A stretch of DNA of 64,000 nucleotides, taken from the NCBI GenBank assembly GCA_001599295.1, contig BCGN01000006.1, forward strand, positions 496,001-560,000, given 5' to 3'. Both the position numbers and the translations under genes were made by a program. This DNA is from Sporopachydermia quercuum. Taxonomy: Eukaryota > Ascomycota > Sporopachydermiomycetes > Sporopachydermiales > Sporopachydermiaceae. Below, piece after piece: positions 9,897 through 21,039 of the stretch; the first letter of the stretch is position 1; every line of letters begins with the position of its first letter. The notes beneath the pieces were generated by a model. It worked only from the letters and a program-made list of their open reading frames with translations. It was not told the DNA's origin and did no database searches.

Positions 9897-12476
9897 ATGT
9901 ACGCAACTAGAAGTAACGGACGTATTACAGATACAAGATCATCAAATGATCATTCGTTATCGCTGTTAGCGTCTTCTAGGTCCAATGCTTTGATATTCTC
10001 CAAGTTCCACGCTGAACAAGTGTTTTCCTTGTCAGGCACCAATAATTCGACCACGTTTTATGGTCATAAGCCTTCTTTACGGCAGAATAAAAGAGAATCC
10101 GACTGGTTTCAGAAGTCTGGCAATGATCTGAAATCGCATTCGATAAGCTCTTTGTCATCTTGCTTCTCTTCTACCGACTCTATCGATTCTCTTACTTCTA
10201 GCAAAAACTACTCGAAGACTAGTAGCAGTAATAATGATGATTCCTCAATAAGCAGTGCAGAACCGGATGTTTCAACATCTGGGGAAAGAGCGGAATCAAA
10301 TTCAAGCTCAAGTACGATCAAAAGAAATAAGGCATGGAATATGAGTTTGAAAGAGCCATCCACATACAGATCTAAATATAAATCACTATTAGCACCATTG
10401 GATTCGTTCTCTACGTCTTCCCGAGCTTCTATCAAATCTTTCTGCTCTACCGTGTCTTTATCAACTATAACGACACACAGCTCAATTGCAACAATCTCCA
10501 AGCGAAAATTGTTCAAATCAAATACAAGCAAATCAGCATTCGGTTTGTTAGCTGAGACATGTGATCCTATTACATTTAAAGCTTTGCCAAATGACGTATT
10601 AGAGGTGATTTTCTCATATTTGAATCAACATGATTTAGTCAACCTATTATATGTAAATAAGGTTATCTCGGAAGTGTCAAAAAGAGTACTTTATGAATGT
10701 CCTTTCTTTTCAACCAGCTACAGATTAGCACAATTTGTAACGGTAATATCTCAGAATGAGCAATTGGCATCTTATGTCCATACCTTGGATTTGAGCCACA
10801 TTGAACTTGGAACAATTAATCTGAACCGATCGGCAACTTCTCTTTCCCTGAATTCGCTAACTGGAGAAGCTAGATCGAACAGCTCAATTACTACTGATGC
10901 CGAGAATGCCACTAACAATAACAATAACAATAACGAAAGCGAAAACAATGAGAGCACCTTTCTTTCCGAAGACTCTTGGGACGATCCAAACGTAATCATT
11001 CTTGCGGACTGGAGAGATTGGAAATTCCGTCATGACCCATTATACTCTACTTCACACTTTTCCTCCAAGTCATACAAATCAATCAATTCATCAGGTATGG
11101 ATCCATATAAAAAAATGTATTCAAGGCAGCAATTCAGAAATCCTTTCTTGCATTCAGAGGATTATGAATCACATGACAACGACTTATTGACTCCAGTAAC
11201 TACGGTTGCATCTGGTTATTATAATATGGTTTCCCATCGTCGATTGAATAGTACTACAAGTTTACATTCAAATCATACCAGGAGTCGCTCCCAGGTGTAT
11301 CCAAACTCACACTCTCACTTCAAATCGATATCATCAACATCGACATCAAACTCACACAGCTCATTAACATCAAGTGACAATAAGAATCATAGCTTCTTCT
11401 CTTTCAGACGTCAAAAAAAGAACAAAGCTGGTCTCGGATCGTTGAGATCAAGAACATTATCTGATGCTCCAGTATTAACACAAGTTAACTCTAATGAGAA
11501 CTTTTATCAAAACAACACTAATAGTACCAGCTCTACTAATCTATATAGTGATTTTGAAGAGGACACTGGTACTCATTTAGAAGGGTTATTGGATGCAACC
11601 AATAAGAAGAAAAAATCAAGAGGATTAAAGAAGTTTCAACGATTTATTCATAATAAATCATACGAACCAAACAATAACAACGGTCCAAGAAAACTCTTAA
11701 CGTCATCTCAGAGTTTGGGCAATGAATTTAGTATTAGATTGCCCTTCTCGACTCCTCATCCTCAGCAAAACATATTCTTTGTTGCAAAATATTCTGGTAC
11801 TAAGGATATTCCCGTCGGTGCTATTTTGCATATTCTACATTACTGCAAAAACATAAGTACCATTAACTTATCAGGTGTTCACCTCGCAACAGATTATCAA
11901 ATTACTTCTAAGGAACATATAAAGAAGTTTTTGCCGATTGTCAGACCAAGCTTAAAGGATGAATATCAATCAATGCAATTGAGTGAAACAAAAAAATCAG
12001 AAAAACAGAAGGACTCAGCGAAAGTTCATTCGTTGTTGACATTTGATTCATTAGTACCGACTGAAGAAGAGAATGCTCAAATGTCGACTGAAATATCTGT
12101 TGGAGACTACAACGGTAGTAACATTGAAAACGAAGGAATGACCATTTCTATCAGAGAATCAACAGCACGTTCACGTTCACTCCTAAGTACGAACTTATAT
12201 GTTTCAGACGTTCCGAAATCAAACACATGGAAAATCGATCAGATTCAGAGAGTAAATGTGGATTCCATCATAAATTCCATATGTGAGTTACCTGGTGTTC
12301 GAAAATTGAATTTAGCAAACCTAATGTGGCTGACCACTGATTTGGTTCACAGGCTTTGTGATCTACATCCTGAAATCGAGGTTGATTTGCAAGGTTCTGG
12401 TATGATCAAAAACGCCCCATGGGCCATCAAGGGGAACATTGCGTATTTGAAAGATAATCTTGTGAGAAGTATTTGA
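9897..12476 (+). CDS. Large F-box protein, COS111/YDR306C-like
   Basis: Probable substrate receptor of an SCF ubiquitin ligase. The 859-residue product has a Ser-rich disordered N-terminus. An F-box follows at about residues 222-268, with LPNDVLEVIFSYLNQHDLV and then a conserved-looking VNKVISEVSKRVLYE. Next come a broken leucine-rich-repeat region (AILHILHYCKNISTINLSG near 645, LPGVRKLNLANLMWL near 800) and long Ser/Asn-rich linkers. The layout resembles the S. cerevisiae F-box proteins Cos111 and YDR306C, but I cannot choose the ortholog. The frame runs upstream to a GTG at 9819; the first ATG at 9897 is the likely start. The substrate is unknown. It ends convergent with MPDU1, about 335 bp away. 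Confidence 0.75.
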   Translation: MYATRSNGRITDTRSSNDHSLSLLASSRSNALIFSKFHAEQVFSLSGTNNSTTFYGHKPSLRQNKRESDWFQKSGNDLKSHSISSLSSCFSSTDSIDSLTSSKNYSKTSSSNNDDSSISSAEPDVSTSGERAESNSSSSTIKRNKAWNMSLKEPSTYRSKYKSLLAPLDSFSTSSRASIKSFCSTVSLSTITTHSSIATISKRKLFKSNTSKSAFGLLAETCDPITFKALPNDVLEVIFSYLNQHDLVNLLYVNKVISEVSKRVLYECPFFSTSYRLAQFVTVISQNEQLASYVHTLDLSHIELGTINLNRSATSLSLNSLTGEARSNSSITTDAENATNNNNNNNESENNESTFLSEDSWDDPNVIILADWRDWKFRHDPLYSTSHFSSKSYKSINSSGMDPYKKMYSRQQFRNPFLHSEDYESHDNDLLTPVTTVASGYYNMVSHRRLNSTTSLHSNHTRSRSQVYPNSHSHFKSISSTSTSNSHSSLTSSDNKNHSFFSFRRQKKNKAGLGSLRSRTLSDAPVLTQVNSNENFYQNNTNSTSSTNLYSDFEEDTGTHLEGLLDATNKKKKSRGLKKFQRFIHNKSYEPNNNNGPRKLLTSSQSLGNEFSIRLPFSTPHPQQNIFFVAKYSGTKDIPVGAILHILHYCKNISTINLSGVHLATDYQITSKEHIKKFLPIVRPSLKDEYQSMQLSETKKSEKQKDSAKVHSLLTFDSLVPTEEENAQMSTEISVGDYNGSNIENEGMTISIRESTARSRSLLSTNLYVSDVPKSNTWKIDQIQRVNVDSIINSICELPGVRKLNLANLMWLTTDLVHRLCDLHPEIEVDLQGSGMIKNAPWAIKGNIAYLKDNLVRSI

Positions 12477-12811
12477 TAAAATATTTACAGGGAAGCTATG
12501 ATTGTATATATATACTATCTTGTATTAGAACTAGCCCGACTATCTTTGCTTCAACTGGCTCAACATAGAAGCAGACCTATAAATTTATCGTGGTCACTAT
12601 TAGTAACGTGGCATATAGCAGAGTTGGTGTCAAATCTATCTTGGATCATTCAATTGCCTATTAGTTCGTCTTGCTTTATCAATATTACATAGTGAATGCA
12701 ATATATAGCATGCTAATTACACATTTACATTACATTCAGTCATACTCAATTACAACCAAGGTTATCCATTTCATTTCATTTAATAAGCTAAGCTGTCCCA
12801 TTGAGGCTCAC
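12477..12811. other. Convergent intergenic region
   Basis: About 335 bp of AT-rich sequence between the stops of the F-box gene and MPDU1. It presumably holds both 3'UTRs. Nothing else was seen. Confidence 0.6.
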
Positions 12812-13642
12812 TTAAGCTGCTTTCTGCTTCTTGCTTGCATTGGTCTTACTGGAATTCCAGTAAATAACCATCTGCAAAGCAAGGATTAAATTCAACACAC
12901 CTGCCGCAACAACAGAAATAAGTAACATGGTATCATCAACCTCCTTCAAGGTAGTAAATATACGTGCTGCTGATCCCAGCAAGAAATTAAACACACCGAA
13001 AGCACTCAATTGCCCTGTAGACTTGTTCTTCCAGTTAGCATAAATCTGGGGAACTTTGCTTGCAAGTCCTATTGGAATACTTGCAAGTTGCAAATAAACC
13101 ATCTTATCCATAGTAAAGTATTCTTGATCAAAAAATAAAAGATTGATCAAATAGGCAATAGCTCCAACAAAATGTGCAGAAACAAATATCTTCTTTACTC
13201 CCGATGAATCAGCAAATGATATAATCAAGAGAGCGATCACCACGTTCTGAATACCCATAAACACCATTTCACCAAAAGTTGTGAATGGTTGATTTGTGCG
13301 AACATTATAAGCAACAGATATAATCTGAGCAAGAATTTCCAATGCATATCCTAGCAATGATAAACCTTCCGCTGAGCCTGAGGACAGAATTTTTGATATT
13401 TGAGGAATTTTGACGATACACGACAAAAAGACTATACCTAGTGATAATGCTTTGGAGATTGCAAGTGACAAGCAGGACAGTGCCTCTGGAGAGGAGAAAG
13501 GATCAACACGAACTACTAACTGTTCTGTACATTTTGGTCCTAGTAAGGATTCTGCCACGTCTATTATAGGTTTTGGTAGGTTAGCAGTGATGGGTCTGAT
13601 CACTGCCGCTACTGGTTGGAAATATCTGTCGATTTCGTCCAT
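12812..13642 (-). CDS. MPDU1: PQ-loop ER membrane protein, MPDU1 family
   Basis: Family required for use of dolichol-phosphate-mannose and -glucose as sugar donors in ER glycosylation. The 276-residue product has several hydrophobic segments and the two diagnostic PQ-loop motifs, VKIPQISK (Pro-Gln at 80-81) and SKVPQIYANW (198-199), one in each half. Human MPDU1 is about 247 residues. The N-terminal lead (LPKPIIDVAESLLGPKCTEQL) is MPDU1-like and distinguishes it from vacuolar Ypq amino-acid transporters. The C-terminus ends K-Q-K-A-A, matching a KXKXX ER-retrieval signal. The ATG at 13642 is the first in frame. To my knowledge S. cerevisiae has no MPDU1 ortholog, so its presence is informative. 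Intronless. Confidence 0.88.
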   Translation of the reverse strand: MDEIDRYFQPVAAVIRPITANLPKPIIDVAESLLGPKCTEQLVVRVDPFSSPEALSCLSLAISKALSLGIVFLSCIVKIPQISKILSSGSAEGLSLLGYALEILAQIISVAYNVRTNQPFTTFGEMVFMGIQNVVIALLIISFADSSGVKKIFVSAHFVGAIAYLINLLFFDQEYFTMDKMVYLQLASIPIGLASKVPQIYANWKNKSTGQLSAFGVFNFLLGSAARIFTTLKEVDDTMLLISVVAAGVLNLILALQMVIYWNSSKTNASKKQKAA

Positions 13643-14162
13643 TGTGATACATACAAAGCTGACTTTCTATTTGAGAGATGGTAGTGAAGCCTGATCTAGA
13701 TTGAAACTTCTTTTTGGTTGATTCTATATTGATTATTCTATACTTGGAAGCGTAGTTGATGAAGATAATACAGGTTATATATAAGGAGAGATTCACATAA
13801 TAATGTGAGGACTGGATAAACGCGAGCTTCAAGTCTCCTTTTGACTCTGATAATGCAAATTTTCGGAGATGGTAAAAGTTAAGATCTCCGATATTGTTGT
13901 AATATAAGGCTACTTCCGAGTTGTTCACAAGATATGAATTGGAATCAAAGGAAATAAAATAATAAGAAAATCTGAATAAATACATTACTTGCGTGAAGAA
14001 GAAATGTCAATATTAATCTATATACTGACACTGTAAAATTGTTAAATTTTGTTTATTCAGAATTAGGACATAGTATTGGATGGGAAACAAGTACTGAATG
14101 AACACTCAAAGAGCAACTTCAGATTGGGTAAAAGCCAAAGAACAACTCCAATTGCACAACTA
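13643..14162. other. Intergenic region upstream of MPDU1
   Basis: About 520 bp between the MPDU1 start and the ARL3 stop, both on the minus strand. It should hold the MPDU1 promoter and ARL3 3'UTR. A minus-strand open frame reaching 13985 overlaps the MPDU1 start in another frame and is not credible. Confidence 0.5.
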
Positions 14163-15230
14163 CTATTTATATCTAGGAGGTCTTTGAGCCTTATTTCGTA
14201 CTAGCCTCACTGTTAGCCATTCAGTAGCATCTTTTACCCCAGTTCTATTATAAAAAGGGCGCATTGTTAGCAAAAGTTCTCCTATTTCTAATAAAACATA
14301 TCCCCAGTTTCGTTTCTGGTGCTTGCTGATACTTACCCAACCAGCGCACTTATCGGTAGGACTCTACTGTCTCTAGCGCTCAAATGTTCAGCAATTTGAT
14401 TGAATATCTCTTTAATATCTTCTACTTCCATATGATCATCACAATCTTGTTTGTTGGCCAGCATTAAGATAGGAATGCCTTCTGTATCGTCATCAGTAGC
14501 TATTTTGACTATAAAATATTGAATAGAAGTAAACTTATGTCAGCAAACAAATTCCAAAAACGCAGTACCAACTGTATGTGATGACTTAGATGGAGAGCGA
14601 ACTTCATGATACTTACTAAGTGACTCTTTGCACTCTTCCAGCCGGTGTCTATCAGTTGAATCAATAATAAATACAATTGCATGAGCTACCCCAAAGTATT
14701 CTTTCCATAGAGTTCTTAGAGTTTCTTGTCCACCAACATCCCATATCCTTAGTTGTACCTTATTTGCTGTAATATATGCAACTATTAGACGATAGTTAGT
14801 AACATAGAGCTAAAAATTATCAATGAAGCTCAATATCTATTGGATACGTACCATTTTGGCCAACTGTTGGTGCTATTCTCTCAGGCGGCGTTATTTTTGC
14901 TTCTGGGTTATAGATAGATTTCATCTTTTCCAGAAAAGTCTGTTGAAGAGAAAAGTAAAACTGTTAGAATCAGGCATTCTTGTGCCATTACATAGTAAAT
15001 GTTGTAAATACCAGAACTAAAGAAGGGACATTATTAGAAGTGCGTACCGTTTTACCTGCATTATCCAATCCTAATAATAAAACAGAATACTCTACAGATA
15101 ATAACTAATGTTAGAAACTAATAGAAAAAGAAGTCCGTCATTAATGACATCTAAGTGAGTCCCCACAGTAAGTAAACTTACCTTCTTTCTTAGTCAATGA
15201 GGCATATAGACCTCTTGCCAGATGATACAT
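14163..15230 (-). CDS. ARL3: ARF-like GTPase Arl3 (ARFRP1 ortholog), six exons
   Basis: Golgi GTPase that, with Sys1, recruits Arl1 and its golgin effectors. I assembled it by hand from six exons: 15230-15182, 15091-15048, 14939-14852, 14781-14617, 14508-14337 and 14244-14163. Phases close exactly to 199 residues (S. cerevisiae Arl3 is 198). The five introns are 70-108 nt; donors are GTAAGT or GTACGY and most branch sites end in CTAAC (TTCTAAC, TACTAAC, TGCTAAC; intron 4 has TGCTGAC). Motifs: P-loop GLDNAGKT (24-31), APTVGQN (54-60), WDVGGQE (74-80), NKQD (134-137) and ISAL (168-171). There is no myristoylation Gly2. The N-terminus is Met-Tyr, a NatC-type acetylation start like the Met-Phe of yeast Arl3. 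Two CTG codons at family-conserved leucines argue for the standard code. Intron 3 has an alternative acceptor 15 nt downstream. Confidence 0.95.
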
Positions 15231-16400
15231 TGCGATCAATGTTGATAGAACCAAGTAAATGAGTTTGAAGATAATGATGTGAGAGATTCTATAGTAGCAT
15301 TTAACCTACAACAAAAAGCTTAAATTAAAAAAAGTACTCTACTGTATATCCAAATGTGCAAAATTTGAGTGCTTCTATTTATTGTTTTGATCCAGTTAAA
15401 CATGAACCTCTTTTAAGCGTCTTCTGAAGCTAATACAGCTTGTTGTACTTTGTTCGTAAATCCCTCATGTGATAAGGCACTTCATCAGTGGAATTGATCA
15501 TTCATTCTAGACAAAAACCTCATTCAAGTACTATTGATTATATCAGCTATAATTGCAGCTGCTAATCAGATCTGGTTGTTCACGATCAGGTCAGATAATG
15601 AAACTAAAACGGAAAAGGATATATAATTTCCATAATTTAGAGTATCGGAAATAATGTGGATGATCACATATGATAACGGCGTTTGATTTCTACGCTGTGC
15701 TAATAGTGAACTATTTGGTATATTGACTAAGCATTATCAGTTATAAATTATTATACAACTATGAATGAGATTGTCTATGTCTCATCTATTATTTGAGCTT
15801 TGGCACATCTGATCATTTAGCTGCTAGCTGCTAGCTTCTTGATGAAGAGAACAAACGGAAACTATCCTCAGTACCCTATTTCTGGTTCGTCCGTTGATTT
15901 GACATTCTCATAGTTGAACCAAAGTTTTACTTTACAAGGGATTTCAAATTGTCAATCTGTTTTCAGATTCCACTAACATCTTTTTGTTATCTTGAAGTTA
16001 ATCAATAGTCAGTTAAAAAAGTATTTAGTTTGAAAGTTAACGGACCAACCTAGTCTTTCGAAAGATATGACATCTCATCTTGTAGATTCTTGTAATTTAT
16101 TAGATGACATAATCATATAACATGGTCTATTTTATCACATACAATTCAACTGATGGTTGGGTGTTACAATTTGTGCTTGAGTCTTTTCAAACTTGGCACA
16201 AAGAATGAAAAATCAGTGAAAAATTTCCCTTAAGAATGAACAGAAGAAATAACTGAATAAGAAAAGCATATCAAGAGCTCCCGATGGTATAAACGCGTGC
16301 ATATTTGAATAGGAAACACTTTTTTTGTTGTAGTCTGTATCAAAGAACTGTAAGTCCTATTATTGGTTTCCANAGCCTTGTTGATTGCAAAAGAAAGAAA
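15231..16400. other. Divergent intergenic region ARL3 / eIF3l
   Basis: About 1.2 kb upstream of both genes, AT-rich. No recognisable gene or clear regulatory motif was seen. Confidence 0.5.
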
Positions 16401-18119
16401 ATGGCATCTGCAGTTGCTGAAGAACAGCTTCCTGTTCAAACTGGGTATGTATTTGTTGTTAGAGCTGACGAGAGTAAAGAATTGGCTAGAATTGAAAGGA
16501 TTAAGTGTTGACATAGTATGCTGATTGTATATCTTTTTATTAACAATTGCAATAGATCTCAGGATGCAATTCCCGAACAAGTAAAAGACTTCTTGAAGTA
16601 CTTTTATAAATGCTTTCTTGAAAACAACACTTACGAATTACACGGTTGTTATGAAAACACATTCAACAAGCTCACCGACAAGTACTACAAGTCAAGTCCT
16701 TGGCCTGAGCCAACCACTCAAGTTGCACCATTGGTTGATAATGACTCTGTCTTTTTAGTTTTGTATACTGAAGTTTACTACAGACATATCTATTCTCGTT
16801 TACAACCAACACTTGATCAACGAGTAGCATCTTATACTAATTATTGCGATTTGTTCAACTTGATCTTAAACAGTAACGAGGGTCCTGTTGACTTTGAGTT
16901 GCCTCATAAATGGATTTGGGATATTATTGACGAGTTTATCTATCAGTTCAACCAATTTATCATCTACAGATCAAAATTAGTTAGAAACAAAAAAGACAGT
17001 ACATCAAGTGAGATCTCTTACTTAAAAGCTCATGCCGATATCTGGAATGCTTACAGTGTTTTAAATGCTTTGTACTCATTGATTGGAAAATCTAATATCT
17101 ATGAACAATTGGAAGCTGCCAGTGAGGGAAATGATGTTCAAGAAGCTGCTGGTGAGTATGGAGCCAGGGCATTGTATAAGAATTTAGGATATTTCTCAAT
17201 TATTGGATTACTCAGAGTTCATACTTTACTAGGTGATTTTGTTTTGGCCTTAAAGACCTTGGAAGGAATTGAATTAAAGAAATATGCTTTCTACACCAAG
17301 GTCCCTAGTGCTCATTTCACTATTTATTACTATGTTGGATTCTGTTACTTGATGATGCATAGATATGCTGATGCCATTAAGACGTTTTCTCATATTCTGT
17401 TATACATTTCTAGAACCAAGAATATTGCCCGATCTGGTCAGTATGATATTGTTACAAAGAAGAGTGAACAAATGCGTGCTTTATTAGCTATCTCTGTCGC
17501 TTTATGTCCCACTAGAATTGATGATGTCTTACACTCAGCTGTTAGAGAGAAGTACGGTGAACAATTTAGCAAATTGCAAAGAGGAGGCCCTGAAGCTTTA
17601 CATGTATATGAAGAATTGTTGAAGTTTGGTGCACCTAAATTCATCTCCACTGCTTTACCAGATTATGATCATCCCAAATTCAATTCAGATCCCGCTCTAT
17701 TACACTTGAAAGTATTCATGATCAAAATCAAAAACAGTGTGTTAGCTCCTTCATTGAAGAGTTACATGAACTTATATGCTTCAATTGAATTGAAGAAACT
17801 TGCTGGTTTCTTAGATACTGATGCTGAAACATTACGAGAAGCCTTAATCTCTTTCAAGACAAAGAATCGTCAATTGAAATCCAATGGCGGTAAGAAACTA
17901 CTTGAAGGTGATTATTCAAATGTTTATGAGCTGGATATCAAGCTTGAAAATGATATTGTTTATGTTAAGGAACTCAAACAATCTAGAAAGTATGCTGATT
18001 GGTTCATCCGCAATACTGCTAAGAATCTGTACATGCAAGACGTTATTGAGAATCCTGAGAAACAAGAAGAAAAGCAAGAGGGAAGGAAACAGAAGCGTGA
18101 CAGAAAAGACAAAAAGTAG
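16401..18119 (+). CDS. EIF3L: Translation initiation factor eIF3 subunit L, two exons
   Basis: Non-core subunit of eIF3, which organises the 43S preinitiation complex. Exon 1 is 16401-16444 (MASAVAEEQLPVQTG). A 111-nt intron begins GTATGT at 16445 and ends AATAG at 16555. Exon 2 is 16556-18119. Phases join cleanly to a 535-residue product (human eIF3l about 564). The early stretch IPEQVKDFLKYFYKCFLENN and the central YFSIIGLLRVHTLLGDFVLAL helix block are typical of eIF3l, as is FYTKVPSAHFTIYYYVGFCYLMMHRYADAIKTF, cited here in part. A PCI-like helical region follows, then a Lys-rich tail ending near RDKKDKK-type residues. eIF3l is missing from S. cerevisiae. The open frame upstream of exon 2 in the intron is not used. 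Confidence 0.93.
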
Positions 18120-18738
18120 TTCGAGTGACTCTTTTCATTTACAGTTGAAATGATATATAATTTCCTAATAAAAAATAATCAAATACTTCCCTTGTAATAG
18201 TAGCTTTTCCGGTAATAAAATACCCTCTTATTTCGCTCCAGGGCAAATTTGCATGTGTGAGTGTTTAGGTGTCTTTTGTGCAAACTGTTATTTGCTATGG
18301 CAGATATGATATTCTAGTAAGAGAAGAATGATAGAACTGTGCTTACTCATTTGACAGCTCTAAAGAAAGGATATTACCATTTTCAACGAGCTTTTCAATA
18401 TAAATGAATCCATAACTTACCAACTCCGAAGAGCACCTGTAGCCTCATCATTCTTTATGCATAATTATGCATAAATTTGCGAGTGCTGAAAACTTTAATA
18501 TAGAGAAAGATTTTTTTTCTTCGATATTTTTTTTTAGAATATTCGAAACTTATATTCCTAGAATCCTATCATCTTATCTCTTTTCAATAACAAAAAAAAA
18601 TTCAAATTAAGAATACTCACATCCCAAACAAAAAGAGTGTATTAAAAGCATTTACGCCAATTCGGACCTACAGATTCTCTCGGCAGACAGGAACACAAAA
18701 AGAAGGAGAACTATCTGAAAGCTCTAATTTGATTCACA
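18120..18738. other. Intergenic region eIF3l to RPA34
   Basis: About 620 bp between two plus-strand genes. It has T-rich and A-rich runs around 18510-18605, as expected of a yeast promoter. No gene was seen. Confidence 0.5.
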
Positions 18739-19643
18739 ATGGCTAAGAAAATAAAAACATCTAAACATATCTCAGCAGATGTTGTTTCTGACTCTGATAT
18801 GGAAGATGACGAACCGTACGTCTTTTTCTTATCTATGTTTCTATTTATTTTCAATTGTTAGAATTCTGTTTCTTTTTTGCTTCGAATTGAATTGATTGTT
18901 GTGGCTGGATTAGAGGTAGATTACCTTTCATAGAGTAGATCCTACATACTAACAATACTACTAGAGTTGAGTTCCAAGTCCCACCGAGATTCTCTAAATT
19001 AATACCATCATCGAAGGAAATAAGCATCAAATATTCTCAAGAACTATGGCTGATTAAAATTCCTCCTGATTTCTCTATTGGAAAACTGAAGACATTACCA
19101 GTGACTTTTGATCCAGCCGACTTTACATCTTTGAGTACTGATAATCGATTATACAAAGTTTCTGAAAATGTTGGACAAGAGACAATCGATGCTGGAAAAG
19201 AAGAATCTAACATGAATGTGTTAGTTTATAAGAGAGATGAAGGGAAATACAAAGGATTGAAAAGAAAAGTTGATAGAGTATTTACGATCAGTGAAATGGC
19301 TTCCATCCCTGAGATTGATTATAAAAAAGTGAGGATAGACCAGCCGAAGGTCCCACAAGTGAAAGGATTGAAAATGAGATACCATCCAACAGGTTATGGA
19401 ATTGAAGATTATAAGAAAGAAAATGAGGATGAAGAGGATGAAGAAGGGGAAGAAGAAAATAAGAAATTGATAGAAGCAAGTAATAAGACTGGTAGTGTTA
19501 AGGTAGATGATATTGAGATGAAAGATGTGATTCTACAGAAAGGGAAGAAAGATAAGAAAGAGAAAAAGGAAAAGAAAGAAAAGAAAGAGAAAAAACATAA
19601 GAAGGAAAAGAAAGGGAAGAAGGATAATAAAAAGAAGGATTAG
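18739..19643 (+). CDS. RPA34: RNA polymerase I subunit A34.5, two exons
   Basis: Partner of A49 in the TFIIF-like heterodimer of RNA polymerase I, acting in the nucleolus. Exon 1 is 18739-18815. The intron of 149 nt starts GTACGT and ends TACTAAC (18947-18953) plus ACTAG at 18964. Exon 2 is 18965-19643. The joined product has 251 residues (S. cerevisiae Rpa34 about 233). N-terminal SADVVSDSDMEDDEPVEFQV leads into a dimerisation core with QELWLIKIPPDFSIGKLKTL, closely matching the yeast WLIKFP block. A Glu-rich linker and a tail of KKEKKEKK repeats end the protein, as in Rpa34. The common open frame begins only at 19101, so the spliced model adds the conserved N-terminus. Confidence 0.92.
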
Positions 19644-20130
19644 ACAAACAACTGGGATAGCATTGATTTTATGTGATGTTAAGTATTTCTTATTTATTTG
19701 CTTTGGTTACTTTTGCACTGTATTATAATATTTACATTATAGCATAATCTTCGAAGAAAAACGTAGATTGTACATTTTTATTATTATCATCATTATTCTA
19801 CTGGTTGTCTCATTATTATTACTAGTATCTATTTCTTCTTCTCCCTCCTCTAACAAAAATTCAACTTGAAGAATGTGTAGTGACGCAAAGAAATGATTCA
19901 ACAATAAAACTTGAACTCACAGGTATAATTATCATAGAATTAGGTTGTACATTCTCATTCGAAAGTTACTTCTTGTNATTTATACAATGTAACAAGAATG
20001 GTTTATTGAATTATGAGTGATTTTATTCCGAGCTCTGAAGTCATTTCTTGCTCTGTATCTGATTGCTTCTGCTGATGTTACGTTCCTCTCAATCTTCAAC
20101 CGTCCATTCAGTCGCACTTCTAGGCGCTAT
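19644..20130. other. Convergent intergenic region RPA34 / TFA2
   Basis: About 490 bp holding two 3'UTRs. An N lies at 19977. Nothing else was seen. Confidence 0.5.
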
Positions 20131-21039
20131 TTACTTTCCTTGGCTGTAATCCTTCAAAATACCTCTCATGTGCAAATTGGTTATCTTACCGCGTCTCGGT
20201 TTCTTCTGTTTCCTTTGCTCAGCACCTTTGGCTTTCCTTTTAATTGACGCAGGATCAACACTTGTGGGTTTCAAACCTGCCTCTTCAAGTCTCATTGGTA
20301 ACTGTGATTTGTCGGGCAACTTGACGCGATGCCATGCTATTACGATATCTTCTTCCACTTTCTTCAGAGGTCCATCTCTATTTGCCCAAACTAATCTTGG
20401 ATCATTATCCTTCTTCGTTCGTAAAACAATGATTTCATCTTTCTTTTCAAGCTCCTTCAACGTTTTTACGCATCCATTCCAACCATCTTTTAATTCTTTT
20501 ACATGAATACCTTTGAATGTTGGTTGCGACCGCAAAAATCTTAGCAGTTCTTCACCTGATGTTATATTATATAGTGAGAGATACCTAAATGTCTGCTTTT
20601 CGGGGTTGTATTGAATTCTGTCTACTTCACGTAGTAAAGGTACTAGAGAGTCTGACATTGGTGTTGAGAGTGCATCTCTGATTTGTTGAATTGTTCTTGG
20701 TTCATCATGTTTCTGAGCAAATTGTTAGAAGTGCAAACGAAAAAGGAAGATATAGAAATTACAAGTGCACAGATAGTATTGCATAGTTTAAGAATTATTA
20801 CTTACTTTTATTTCTTCCACTGCAAGGGTTAACTGTGTTGACAGATGGTTTCCATTGGTTTCGATAGGCAGTCGCAGCTTTAATTTCCTTTTCTCTTCTT
20901 TTTCCCTTTCCTTTTGCTTTTCTAGCAGCTGTCTCTCTTCATCTTTCTTTGATGATTCTTTCACTATTCTCCGCTGAATAGTTGGAGCTGTGCGGAGTTT
21001 GCTTTTGAATGCATTCAGCTGATCAGACAAAGATGACAT
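20131..21039 (-). CDS. TFA2: TFIIE small (beta) subunit, two exons
   Basis: General transcription factor subunit that with Tfa1 recruits TFIIH to the RNA polymerase II preinitiation complex. Exon 1 is 21039-20806 and ends EEIK. The 93-nt intron has GTAAGT at 20805-20800, a TTCTAAC branch site and TCAG ending at 20713. Exon 2 is 20712-20131 and restores KHDEPRTIQQIRDALSTPMS before the downstream Met. The joined product has 271 residues (S. cerevisiae Tfa2 about 328). It begins with a charged coiled region, then the tandem winged-helix core with QYNPEKQTFRYLSLYNI and KELKDGWNGC. It ends in a basic segment (RKQKKPRRGKITN) that is conserved in the family. The intron splits what would otherwise look like two genes. 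Confidence 0.93.
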
